Positions 1 to 7,662 of a stretch of 24,413 nucleotides of DNA are shown here, piece after piece (position 1 is the first letter of the stretch; each line of letters begins with the position of its first letter). The translations under genes were made by a program, and so were the position numbers. Below the pieces are notes generated by a model that saw only the letters and a list, made by a program, of their open reading frames with translations, had not been told where the DNA came from and ran no database searches. The stretch is from Fretibacter sp964410285 (GTDB lineage: Bacteria > Pseudomonadota > Alphaproteobacteria > Caulobacterales > Maricaulaceae): positions 1 through 24,413 of the forward strand of contig CAYPFR010000014.1 in the NCBI GenBank assembly GCA_964410285.1, in the 5' to 3' direction.

Positions 1-1208
1 CTAAAATCAAGGTAAATAATCCCGTTGTCGATATGAATGGCGACGAGATGACCCGCATCATCTGGGATATGATCAAAGAACGTCTTATTCTTCCCTATTT
101 GGACATCGAGCTTTTAGACTATGATTTGTCTATCCAAAGCCGTGATGCCACAAATGATCAAATCACGGTCGATGCGGCCAACGCCATCAAAAAGCACAAT
201 GTCGGCATTAAATGCGCCACCATCACCCCTGATGAGCAGCGCGTTGAAGAATTTGGCCTCAAGAAAATGTGGCGCTCGCCCAATGGTACAATCCGTAATA
301 TTCTAGGCGGCGTTGTCTTCCGCGAACCGATTATTTGTAACAATGTTCCGCGGCTCGTCCCGGGCTGGACGCAGCCGATTGTTATCGGCCGCCACGCCTT
401 TGGTGACCAGTATAAGGCCACAGATTTCCTTGTCCCCGGAAAAGGTAAGCTGACAATGAAGTGGGAAGGCGAGAACGGCGAAAAAATCGAAGAAGAAGTC
501 TTTGATTTCCCCGAAGCCGGCGTTGCCATGGGCATGTATAACCTCGACCAGTCCATCCGTGATTTCGCGCGCGCTTCATTCAACTATGGCCTGACCCGTA
601 AATGGCCTGTTTACCTGTCAACGAAAAACACCATCCTCAAGAAGTATGATGGCCGGTTCAAAAACCTGTTTCAGGAAATATACGACGCAGAATTTGCCGA
701 TAAATTCGCTGAATTTGGCGGCGAATATCAGCACCGCTTAATCGATGATATGGTCGCGGCCGCCATGAAATGGTCCGGCGGATATATTTGGGCCTGTAAA
801 AACTATGACGGTGACGTTCAGTCCGATACCGTCGCGCAGGGCTTTGGCTCTCTTGGGCTTATGACGTCATTCCTACTTACACCTGACGGAAAGACTATGG
901 AAGCCGAGGCCGCCCACGGCACAGTGACGCGCCATTACCGCAACCATCAAAAGGGCGAGAGCACATCAACAAACTCCACCGCCTCAATCTTTGCTTGGAC
1001 ACGGGGCCTCGCCCACCGCGCCAAGATTGATGACAATGAAGCGCTTGCGAAATTCGCCAAGGGCCTTGAGGAAACTGTTATCGCGACAATCGAAGGCGGC
1101 CAAATGACAAAAGATCTGGCTCTGCTTGTTGGCGACACGCAAGGCTGGCTGTCGACGACAGGCTATCTCGAAGCCATTGCTGAGAACTTTGAACGCCGCA
1201 TGACATAG
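1..1208 (+). CDS. icd: NADP-dependent isocitrate dehydrogenase, 5' end cut by the window
   Basis: This TCA-cycle enzyme oxidatively decarboxylates isocitrate to 2-oxoglutarate with NADP+ in the cytoplasm. The frame is open from base 3 and reads KIKVNNPVVDMNGDEM, the usual N-terminus of dimeric eukaryote-like (type II) IDH. The real start therefore lies just outside the window, and the internal ATG at 33 is not the start. The isocitrate-binding segment SPNGTIRNI is present, as is the metal-binding DGDVQSD motif near 807-827, and the stop is TAG at 1206-1208. About 402 residues are visible, close to the roughly 405 usual for the family. The gene converges with the symporter gene and ends at a shared hairpin terminator. 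No frame damage is seen. Confidence 0.96.
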   Translation, partial: KIKVNNPVVDMNGDEMTRIIWDMIKERLILPYLDIELLDYDLSIQSRDATNDQITVDAANAIKKHNVGIKCATITPDEQRVEEFGLKKMWRSPNGTIRNILGGVVFREPIICNNVPRLVPGWTQPIVIGRHAFGDQYKATDFLVPGKGKLTMKWEGENGEKIEEEVFDFPEAGVAMGMYNLDQSIRDFARASFNYGLTRKWPVYLSTKNTILKKYDGRFKNLFQEIYDAEFADKFAEFGGEYQHRLIDDMVAAAMKWSGGYIWACKNYDGDVQSDTVAQGFGSLGLMTSFLLTPDGKTMEAEAAHGTVTRHYRNHQKGESTSTNSTASIFAWTRGLAHRAKIDDNEALAKFAKGLEETVIATIEGGQMTKDLALLVGDTQGWLSTTGYLEAIAENFERRMT

Positions 1209-1239
1209 CAATAATGTCCGGCATTCGCCTTAATCAAAT

Positions 1240-1280
1240 AACGCTCGGCGCCAAAGATATGGCGGCGAGCGTTTTATTTT
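1240..1280. terminator. Bidirectional rho-independent terminator between icd and the symporter
   Basis: Arms AACGCTCG (1240-1247) and CGAGCGTT (1266-1273) are exact inverted complements, with an additional inner CGCC/GGCG pairing. On the + strand the stem runs into TTTTATTTT, which fits termination of icd. On the - strand the same stem is followed by TTATTTGATT, so it can also stop the symporter transcript arriving from the right. This is read directly from the sequence; function is inferred. Confidence 0.85.
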
Positions 1281-1301
1281 GTCAAAACTTGGGCCTGCCC
1301 C

Positions 1302-2819
1302 CTAGGTACCCCCATTTGATTTCGTTTTAACTTCTGCCCAATAGGCGGCAAGGTCAGCTTTGACTTCGGGAGCGAGGATATAAAGGCCAATCAAATTGGG
1401 AATGGCCATCACAAAAATCAAAGCGTCAGCAAAATCCAAAATCGCACCTAATTGTACCGAAGCGCCAATCACGATGAAGATACAAAAGATTAGACTAAAA
1501 AGCCGTTCTTTATTGCGGCTCTCGCCGAATATATAGGTCCAGCCCTTTATCCCGTAATAGGCCCACGCCAGCATAGTCGAGAAAGCAAACAAAAGGGCGA
1601 TCACAGAGAGCGGCATGGGCGACCACGGCAAACGCGCCTGAAAGGCGGCAGAGGTCAGCTCAATCCCGCTCAGCCCTCCTCCCATTAAGGTCTCTTCCGG
1701 GAAGGTCGTCACCAGCACAAGCCCTGTTAGCGTACAAATCACGACCGTATCAATAAAGGGCTCCAGCAGTGCGACAAAACCTTCGGTGACGGGCTGATCC
1801 GTCTTAACGGCAGAATGGGCAATTGCGGCAGAGCCTAGCCCTGCTTCATTAGAAAAGGCGGCGCGCTGAAATCCAAGAATCATAATCCCGATCACCCCAC
1901 CTGCCGCGCCCTTGGCTGTAAAGGCGCCCGAAAGGATTGCCGCAATCGCCGACGGCAGCGCCGCCGCATTCATAACAATCACAACCAAAGCCCCGATAAT
2001 ATAAAGCCCGACCATAAAGGGTACGAGCTTTGACGTAATATTTGCAATCGAGCGTATACCGCCAATAATAATAATTGCCACAAGGACCGCCATGACGAGA
2101 CCAACCGCCCAACCTTTTCCAATTAACGCGCTTTGCGCCCCACCGGTGACCTGCAATAATTGCATATAAGCCTGATTTGACTGGAACATATTCCCGATCC
2201 CAAGGCATCCGATTACTATGCTGGCGGCGAAAAACAGACCCAGAAACTTCCCTAGGCGCGGGAGCCCGTGCCGCGCGAGGCCATCGCGGAGATAATACAT
2301 AGGCCCGCCAGAAACGCTTCCGTCTGCATTAATCCGCCGGTATTTTACGCCCAATGTGCATTCTACAAATTTCGTCGACATGCCGATAAGCCCGGCAATG
2401 ATCAGCCAAAAAATCGCCCCTGCACCGCCCAGAGAGACTGTGATCGCCACGCCTGCAATATTCCCAATCCCAACCGTTCCAGACACAGCCGCCGTAAGCG
2501 CTTGAAAATGGGTGATCTCCCCCTCTTCTTTGGGAGCAGTTGTTGATCCACTCACAATTTTTAGCGCATGGCTAAAGCCGCGTAGATTGATAAAGCCCAT
2601 ATAAATCGTGAAAAAACATGCGCCAAAAATAAGCCAGCAAACAATCAAAGGGACATCCGAGCCAGCAATACTCACGGAGTAAAAAATAAACCCAGAAAGA
2701 ACATCAGTAAGCGGCTGCACGGCCCTATCGATTTTATCATCAAGGCTCGCCGCCATTGCAGATGCGGAGAGACCAAGCGCCGCGATAAGTGTCACGGCCA
2801 AAAAATAAAAACGTATCAT
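1302..2819 (-). CDS. Sodium:alanine/glycine symporter, AGCS family
   Basis: This inner-membrane secondary transporter imports alanine or glycine with Na+. The 505-residue product starts with a cleavable-looking hydrophobic N-terminus (residues 1-23, ending ASAMA), which is common in alphaproteobacterial members. About ten further hydrophobic spans follow. The family core segments TAAVSGTVGIGNIAGVA (near residues 110-126) and AAFSNEAGLGSAAIAHSA (near 315-335) are intact. The start is ATG at 2819, and the ribosome site before it is weak. It is the last gene of the leftward block, 99 bases after the 84-residue membrane protein, and it ends against the terminator shared with icd. The exact substrate (alanine, glycine or glutamine) cannot be told from sequence. 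Confidence 0.93.
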   Translation of the reverse strand: MIRFYFLAVTLIAALGLSASAMAASLDDKIDRAVQPLTDVLSGFIFYSVSIAGSDVPLIVCWLIFGACFFTIYMGFINLRGFSHALKIVSGSTTAPKEEGEITHFQALTAAVSGTVGIGNIAGVAITVSLGGAGAIFWLIIAGLIGMSTKFVECTLGVKYRRINADGSVSGGPMYYLRDGLARHGLPRLGKFLGLFFAASIVIGCLGIGNMFQSNQAYMQLLQVTGGAQSALIGKGWAVGLVMAVLVAIIIIGGIRSIANITSKLVPFMVGLYIIGALVVIVMNAAALPSAIAAILSGAFTAKGAAGGVIGIMILGFQRAAFSNEAGLGSAAIAHSAVKTDQPVTEGFVALLEPFIDTVVICTLTGLVLVTTFPEETLMGGGLSGIELTSAAFQARLPWSPMPLSVIALLFAFSTMLAWAYYGIKGWTYIFGESRNKERLFSLIFCIFIVIGASVQLGAILDFADALIFVMAIPNLIGLYILAPEVKADLAAYWAEVKTKSNGGT

Positions 2820-2918
2820 AGGAGCTTTCTGTCATACCACCATAGAGGGAGTCGATCTCATGTCTATGGCGAATTAAATAGGTCATTGCCGCGAAGACTC
2901 GCGGCCAAAAGACCATTC

Positions 2919-3173
2919 TTATCGGGCCAAATAGACCGTGATGTTTACGAGCACAGTTAGCAAGAGCGACGCTGCAATCATGGCTTTCCACGGAAAGAAT
3001 ACATGCACCTTGGGCGTCTTTGGGTTTTGCCGCTCGCTTTGTACCTCGCGCATTTTCTCGATGATCTTGTCTTCTGCTTTTGCCGCCGCCTTGGGAAAAA
3101 AAGCCGGCAGGATATTAATCGCAAGGGTCAATAGAATTGACGCAATAAGCGAGGTAAGCAAAAAACTAGACAT
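2919..3173 (-). CDS. Small two-span membrane protein, function unknown
   Basis: I do not recognise a family for this 84-residue protein. It has two hydrophobic segments, about residues 4-26 and 62-82. The linker at 28-56 is strongly charged and probably helical, rich in Lys, Glu and Arg. Charge distribution suggests the linker is cytoplasmic and both ends face outwards, which would give a hairpin topology. It lies between the VOC gene (70-base gap) and the symporter (99-base gap), all on one strand. An accessory role for the neighbouring transporter is possible but is only a guess from position. The ORF is read as real because it has membrane-protein composition and no better overlapping frame; a leftward frame at 2740-2991 that crosses its 3' end lacks protein-like composition. 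Confidence 0.7.
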   Translation of the reverse strand: MSSFLLTSLIASILLTLAINILPAFFPKAAAKAEDKIIEKMREVQSERQNPKTPKVHVFFPWKAMIAASLLLTVLVNITVYLAR

Positions 3174-3243
3174 AGCTCAGCTTAACCATAAAAGCCCCTG
3201 ATAGCTAGGCCGTCAAGGATACTATCAAGGGAGCGTCTTAAAA

Positions 3244-3603
3244 TTATTCAGGCGCATGCGTCCAGACGGCGAGTTCATTCCCGCTAGGATCGGTAAAATG
3301 AAAGCGCCGCCCTCCGGGAAAATCAAATTGGCGGGCGGTGATCTCTCCGCCCGCCGCATTTATGGCGGCCTCGCTCTTGTCCAAATTATCGGAATATAGC
3401 ACAATCAAGGCGCCTTGATCGGACGGCTTGCGCGCGCCCGCATTGGCGTCAAATCCCCCGTCTACCCCCGCGCCCGTAATCGCGGCATAAGCCGGCCCGT
3501 AATCCACAAATGACCAGCCAAAGACCGCGCCGTAAAATTCTTTCATGCGAGCAATATCAAGCGTTGGCAGTTCGATATAATTAAAATGGTGATGAGCGCT
3601 CAT
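3244..3603 (-). CDS. VOC-superfamily (glyoxalase/bleomycin-resistance fold) protein
   Basis: This 119-residue single-module protein belongs to the vicinal oxygen chelate superfamily. The N-terminal strand FNYIELPTLD is followed by the helix MKEFYGAVFGW (residues 20-30). The C-terminal strand FTDPSGNELAVW (103-114) carries the typical metal-ligand glutamate, Glu110. Members of this subgroup are often annotated as glyoxalase-like or 27 kDa antigen-like; the substrate is unknown. The start ATG lies six bases after the alaS stop codon and the spacer is six cytosines, so there is no Shine-Dalgarno sequence. Translation probably relies on ribosomes finishing alaS. Confidence 0.87.
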   Translation of the reverse strand: MSAHHHFNYIELPTLDIARMKEFYGAVFGWSFVDYGPAYAAITGAGVDGGFDANAGARKPSDQGALIVLYSDNLDKSEAAINAAGGEITARQFDFPGGRRFHFTDPSGNELAVWTHAPE

Positions 3604-3609
3604 GGGGGG

Positions 3610-6258
3610 TTAGCCTGCTATCGCCGCTTTGATCGCCGCCAGCGCGTCATCTGCCCCGCTTACGTCGCTGCCGCCCGCCTGAGCCATGCCGGGCTTGCCC
3701 CCGCCCCTGCCGCCGACTTTTTCTGCTCCCGCGTTTACAAGCGTAACCGCCGAATATTTATCCGTTAAGTCATCTGTCACGGCTACAGCCACCGCGACCT
3801 TGTCTTTATCTTTGGCAATAAAAGCGATAATGCCGCTGCCGATAGATGATAATTGTTCATTAAGCATAGCGCGCAAATCTTTGCCGGAAACGCCGTCTAG
3901 CACGCTGGCCAGAACCTTAACGCCGCCAATCTCCTCCGCCGAGGCTCCGCCGCCAGCGCCGGATAAGGCAAGCTGTTTCTTCGCCTCCGAGAGCGCTTTC
4001 TCGAGCGTGCGTTTTTCGGAGATCAGCGCGTTCACCCGGGCCGTAACGTCCTCCGGTTTTGTCTTGAGCGTATCCGCCAGACCGCGGGTAATCCCCGCCT
4101 GCGCCTCAAGATAGTTGCGGGCAGCCTCACCCGTAACAGCTTCGACGCGGCGAATACCTGCGGCGACTGCCCCCTCAGAGACGATTTTGAACAGGGCAAT
4201 ATCGCCCGTACGGTCAACATGAGTACCGCCGCACAGCTCGACAGAATAATCCGGTTTGTCGCTGTCATCGTCCTCCAATGCATATCCAAGGGAGAGCACC
4301 CGGACCTCATCGCCATATTTTTCGCCAAAGAGAGCCATAGCCCCCGCCTCAATCGCAGCATCAGGGCTCATCAGCTTCGTGCCCGTTTGCGCATTTTGCA
4401 AGATCACCGCATTGACCTCATCCTCGACCTTGGACAGCTCGCCGCGCGTGATCGCCGCGCCGTGAGAAATGTCAAAGCGAATACGAGCGCCGTCAACCAT
4501 TTGGCCCTTCTGCGTGACATGGGGCCCAAGCACGCGGCGAAGCGCTTCATGCATAATATGGGTCGCGGAGTGATTGGCCATGGTGCGCTTGCGATCTTCG
4601 CCGTCAACTTCAAAATGCGCGACATCCCCATTTGAAATTGACCCGGTCAGCGTGCCGATATGCACATGCAGATCACCGGCGCGTTTCTGCACGTCCGTAA
4701 TGCTCACCGCCGCCCCGTTATCAAATCGCGCCGTCCCTTTGTCGCCTGCTTGCCCGCCGCTTTCTGCATAAAAAGGCGTGGCCCCAGTGACAAACATGAC
4801 CTTACCGCCAGATACACTTTCCACCGCCTTCCCGTCCGCCACGAGAGTATGGATAGGCGCCGAGAGGTTCAGCGCGTCATAGCCCGTAAATTCCGTAGCT
4901 CCGTGGGCCTTAAGCGCCGCAAGCCAGATGTCATCTGTTCCTGCATCGCCAGATTTAAAGCCGGCCGCTTTGGATGTTTCTTTTTGCTTGGCCATAGCCG
5001 CATCAAAGCCAGCTTGATCAACGGATATGCCCCGCGCACGCAGCGCATCTTGCGTAAGATCCAGCGGAAACCCGTAAGTATCATAAAGCGTAAAAGCGGT
5101 TTCGCCGCTCAGCGTATCGCCCTCTCCAAGGGAAGCGGTTGCGTCCTCAAGTAAGGCCGTGCCCCGCCCCAGCGTACGGCGAAAACGTTCTTCTTCTTGC
5201 TCGAATGTCACCTCAATACTGGCCTGCGCGCGGCCAAGTTCAGTATAAACATCCCCCATTTCCGAAATCAATGCCGGCACCAAACGGTGCATAAGCGGGT
5301 CCTTGGCGCCCAGAAGATGGGCATGCCGCATGGCGCGGCGCATGATGCGGCGCAGCACATAACCCCTGCCTTCATTAGAGGGTGAGACGCCATCCGCCAT
5401 CAGAAAAGCACAGCTACGCAAATGATCTGCGATAACGCGATGACTAAATTTGGCATCGCCCTGAGATTTCACGCCCGTGAGCGATTCAGAGGCTGCGATC
5501 AGGTTCTGGAACAGATCAATATCGTAATTATCATGCTTGCCCTGAAGAATTGCGGCTGTGCGCTCAAGGCCCATACCCGTATCGATGGAGGGCTTTGGAA
5601 GCGGGCGCTGCTGCCCGTCTGCGCCGCGCTCAAATTGCATAAAGACAAGATTCCAGATTTCGATAAAACGGTCGCCGTCCTCATCTGGGGAGCCGGGCGG
5701 TCCGCCCGCGATGTCGGGGCCGTGATCATAAAATATTTCGGAGCAAGGGCCACATGGACCAGTGTCGCCCATGGCCCAAAAATTATCGGAGGTCGGAATA
5801 CGTATAATCCGGTCATCGCTCAGGCCTGCGATTTTTTTCCAAAGCTTAAAGGCTTCATCATCTGTGTGATAAACCGTGACAAGGAGCTTGTCTTTATCAA
5901 GGCCGAAATCTTGGGTAACAAGTTTCCATGCCTGCTCTATGGCGCCGTCTTTAAAATAGTCGCCAAAGGAGAAATTTCCGAGCATTTCAAAAAATGTGTG
6001 ATGACGCGCCGTATAGCCGACATTATCAAGGTCATTATGCTTTCCGCCGGCGCGGACGCATTTTTGAGACGTCGCCGCGCGGGGAAATTTTGGCGTAGTT
6101 GCGCCGGTAAAATAATCCTTAAACTGCACCATGCCAGCATTGGTGAACAATAGGGTCGGATCATTATCAGGGACTAGCGGGCTAGAGGCGACACGCGTGT
6201 GGTCATTTTGCTCGAAAAAGCCGAGGAATTGCTGTCTTATATCACGAAGGCTGGTCAT
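3610..6258 (-). CDS. alaS: Alanyl-tRNA synthetase
   Basis: AlaS charges tRNA-Ala with alanine in the cytoplasm and edits mischarged serine and glycine. The 882-residue product matches the usual length of about 875. Order of parts: a class II catalytic core (residues 1-240, with the motif-2-like FFEMLGNFSFGDYFK), the tRNA-recognition region, the editing domain, and the C-terminal oligomerisation/C-Ala domain with its GGRGGGKPGMAQAGG segment. The editing-site zinc ligands are visible: His563 and His567 in HSATH, and Cys676 and His680 in CGGTH. The gene lies downstream of recA behind a hairpin terminator, so it probably has its own promoter in the 139-base gap. The VOC gene follows after six bases. 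Confidence 0.98.
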   Translation of the reverse strand: MTSLRDIRQQFLGFFEQNDHTRVASSPLVPDNDPTLLFTNAGMVQFKDYFTGATTPKFPRAATSQKCVRAGGKHNDLDNVGYTARHHTFFEMLGNFSFGDYFKDGAIEQAWKLVTQDFGLDKDKLLVTVYHTDDEAFKLWKKIAGLSDDRIIRIPTSDNFWAMGDTGPCGPCSEIFYDHGPDIAGGPPGSPDEDGDRFIEIWNLVFMQFERGADGQQRPLPKPSIDTGMGLERTAAILQGKHDNYDIDLFQNLIAASESLTGVKSQGDAKFSHRVIADHLRSCAFLMADGVSPSNEGRGYVLRRIMRRAMRHAHLLGAKDPLMHRLVPALISEMGDVYTELGRAQASIEVTFEQEEERFRRTLGRGTALLEDATASLGEGDTLSGETAFTLYDTYGFPLDLTQDALRARGISVDQAGFDAAMAKQKETSKAAGFKSGDAGTDDIWLAALKAHGATEFTGYDALNLSAPIHTLVADGKAVESVSGGKVMFVTGATPFYAESGGQAGDKGTARFDNGAAVSITDVQKRAGDLHVHIGTLTGSISNGDVAHFEVDGEDRKRTMANHSATHIMHEALRRVLGPHVTQKGQMVDGARIRFDISHGAAITRGELSKVEDEVNAVILQNAQTGTKLMSPDAAIEAGAMALFGEKYGDEVRVLSLGYALEDDDSDKPDYSVELCGGTHVDRTGDIALFKIVSEGAVAAGIRRVEAVTGEAARNYLEAQAGITRGLADTLKTKPEDVTARVNALISEKRTLEKALSEAKKQLALSGAGGGASAEEIGGVKVLASVLDGVSGKDLRAMLNEQLSSIGSGIIAFIAKDKDKVAVAVAVTDDLTDKYSAVTLVNAGAEKVGGRGGGKPGMAQAGGSDVSGADDALAAIKAAIAG

Positions 6259-6296
6259 AAATTACGAATGTCCGTTAATCAGAGCCTTTCATATAG

Positions 6297-6327
6297 AAAG
6301 AGCGCTCGGTAGTGCCAAGCGCTCTTT
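6297..6327. terminator. Hairpin terminator between recA and alaS
   Basis: Arms AAAGAGCGCT (6297-6306) and AGCGCTCTTT (6318-6327) are perfectly complementary over 10 bp with an 11-base loop. In the leftward direction the stem ends in a short TCTTTCTATAT tract about 70 bases after the recA stop, so it can end the recA transcript. It also has a T-rich exit on the + strand, TTTTAATTATT. Only about 40 bases remain before the alaS start, so the alaS promoter must overlap this region or readthrough must be partial. Confidence 0.75.
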
Positions 6328-6397
6328 TAATTATTCTGCAAATAGTTTTATCACCGCAAAGCCTTGGCTCTGATGAAACCCCGATAAGAGGGCTCCC

Positions 6398-7507
6398 CTA
6401 GGTTTGCAGGGCCGGCGGTTCGGGTAGATCAACGACCTCTGATTTATCTTCATCCGGGGCAACAAGCATATCTTCTTCGATAAGGCCTTGCTCCTGACGG
6501 ATGCGGCGTTCAATCTCATCTGCCATTTCAGGGTTTTCTTTCAGGAAGACCCGCACATTTTCTCGTCCCTGACCAATGCGTTCCTCGCCGTAGCTATACC
6601 AACTGCCAGATTTATCAACAATGCCAGCCTTAACCCCCAGATCGATCAACTCACCTGTCTTGGAAATGCCTTCACCGTACATAATATCAAATTCAACTTG
6701 GCGGAAAGGCGGCGCAACTTTGTTTTTGACGACTTTTACCCGCGTCTGATTGCCGACGACTTCGTCGCGATATTTGATCGCGCCAATGCGGCGAATATCA
6801 AGACGCACAGAGCTGTAGAACTTCAGCGCATTGCCGCCTGTTGTGGTCTCAGGAGAACCATACATAACGCCGATTTTCATTCGGATCTGGTTAATAAAGA
6901 TCACCATACATCCCGATTTGGAGATAGATCCTGTGAGCTTACGCAAAGCCTGACTCATGAGGCGCGCTTGAAGACCTGGCAGGCTATCACCCATATCGCC
7001 CTCAAGTTCCGCGCGCGGGGTAAGCGCCGCTACCGAGTCGATCACAAGGACATCAATCGCCCCTGAACGCACCAACGTATCTGCAATTTCAAGCCCTTGT
7101 TCACCCGTATCAGGCTGCGAAATCAAAAGCTCGTTTACATCAACGCCAAGCTTGGCAGCGTAAGTCGGATCAAGCGCATGTTCCGCGTCAATAAAGGCTG
7201 CAACGCCGCCCTCTTTTTGAATTTCCGCCACGCAGTGCAAAGACAATGTCGTTTTTCCAGACGATTCTGGACCGTAAATTTCGATCACGCGGCCTTTTGG
7301 CAATCCGCCTATGCCCAGCGCAATATCCAGCCCCAAGGATCCGGTAGAGACAGAGGCGACATCCATCGCGCTTTTGTCTCCAAGCTTCATAACAGAGCCC
7401 TTCCCGAAGGCACGGTCAATTTGACCGAGCGCAGCCTCAAGAGCGGCGGCTTTATTTTTATCGTCGACTTTACCCACGACGGTTAATGGTGTTGAATTTC
7501 TGGCCAT
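6398..7507 (-). CDS. recA: Recombinase RecA
   Basis: RecA forms ATP-dependent filaments on single-stranded DNA, performs strand exchange in recombinational repair, and stimulates LexA self-cleavage to trigger the SOS response. The Walker A motif GPESSGKT is at residues 79-86. Walker B LVIDSVAAL and the L2 segment with FINQIRMKIG and GGNALKFYSS are intact. The product has 369 residues, slightly longer than E. coli's 353 because of a short N-terminal extension. The tail is acidic, ending around EEDMLVAPDEDK. The start is ATG at 7507 with GGAG seven bases upstream. Its leader contains LexA-box-like inverted repeats, and a hairpin terminator follows the gene. Confidence 0.98.
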   Translation of the reverse strand: MARNSTPLTVVGKVDDKNKAAALEAALGQIDRAFGKGSVMKLGDKSAMDVASVSTGSLGLDIALGIGGLPKGRVIEIYGPESSGKTTLSLHCVAEIQKEGGVAAFIDAEHALDPTYAAKLGVDVNELLISQPDTGEQGLEIADTLVRSGAIDVLVIDSVAALTPRAELEGDMGDSLPGLQARLMSQALRKLTGSISKSGCMVIFINQIRMKIGVMYGSPETTTGGNALKFYSSVRLDIRRIGAIKYRDEVVGNQTRVKVVKNKVAPPFRQVEFDIMYGEGISKTGELIDLGVKAGIVDKSGSWYSYGEERIGQGRENVRVFLKENPEMADEIERRIRQEQGLIEEDMLVAPDEDKSEVVDLPEPPALQT

Positions 7508-7589
7508 AACGGAACTCCAGTGTAGACACTCGGAGCCCTTCGAGTATCGATTTGAAATTACGGCTGCAGTTGGACTGCCGTGAATCGTT

Positions 7590-7639
7590 TGTACTGTTTT
7601 TGTTCTGTCCTCGCAAGAAAAAAGAACAAAAACGGTACA
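7590..7639 (-). promoter_or_regulatory. recA promoter region with paired LexA-like boxes in inverted orientation
   Basis: A 17-bp arm at 7590-7606 and its inverted copy at 7623-7639 match at 16 of 17 bases, separated by 16 bases. Within each arm there is a GTAC-N7-GTTC pattern: + strand 7591-7605, and - strand 7638-7624. This is one base from the GTTC-N7-GTTC LexA box known in alphaproteobacteria. On the recA strand the spacer contains TTGCGA, and 17 bases further comes TACAAA inside the second box, a weak -35/-10 candidate pair. A GANTC (CcrM methylation) sequence lies at 7582-7586. SOS control of recA is established for the group; use of these exact boxes is inferred. Confidence 0.6.
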
Positions 7640-7662
7640 TATACAAGCAAGTCCTTGTTTTA

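Noticed and set aside
2740..2991. 83-residue leftward ORF across the symporter start
   Set aside because: It overlaps both the symporter N-terminus and the 84-residue membrane protein in another frame, with unstructured composition.
5422..6153. 243-residue rightward open frame inside alaS
   Set aside because: It is antisense to a full-length, strongly conserved alaS and has no protein-like motif; long shadows are expected opposite biased codons.
6488..7066. 192-residue rightward open frame inside recA
   Set aside because: It is fully antisense to intact recA, with no motif or ribosome site.
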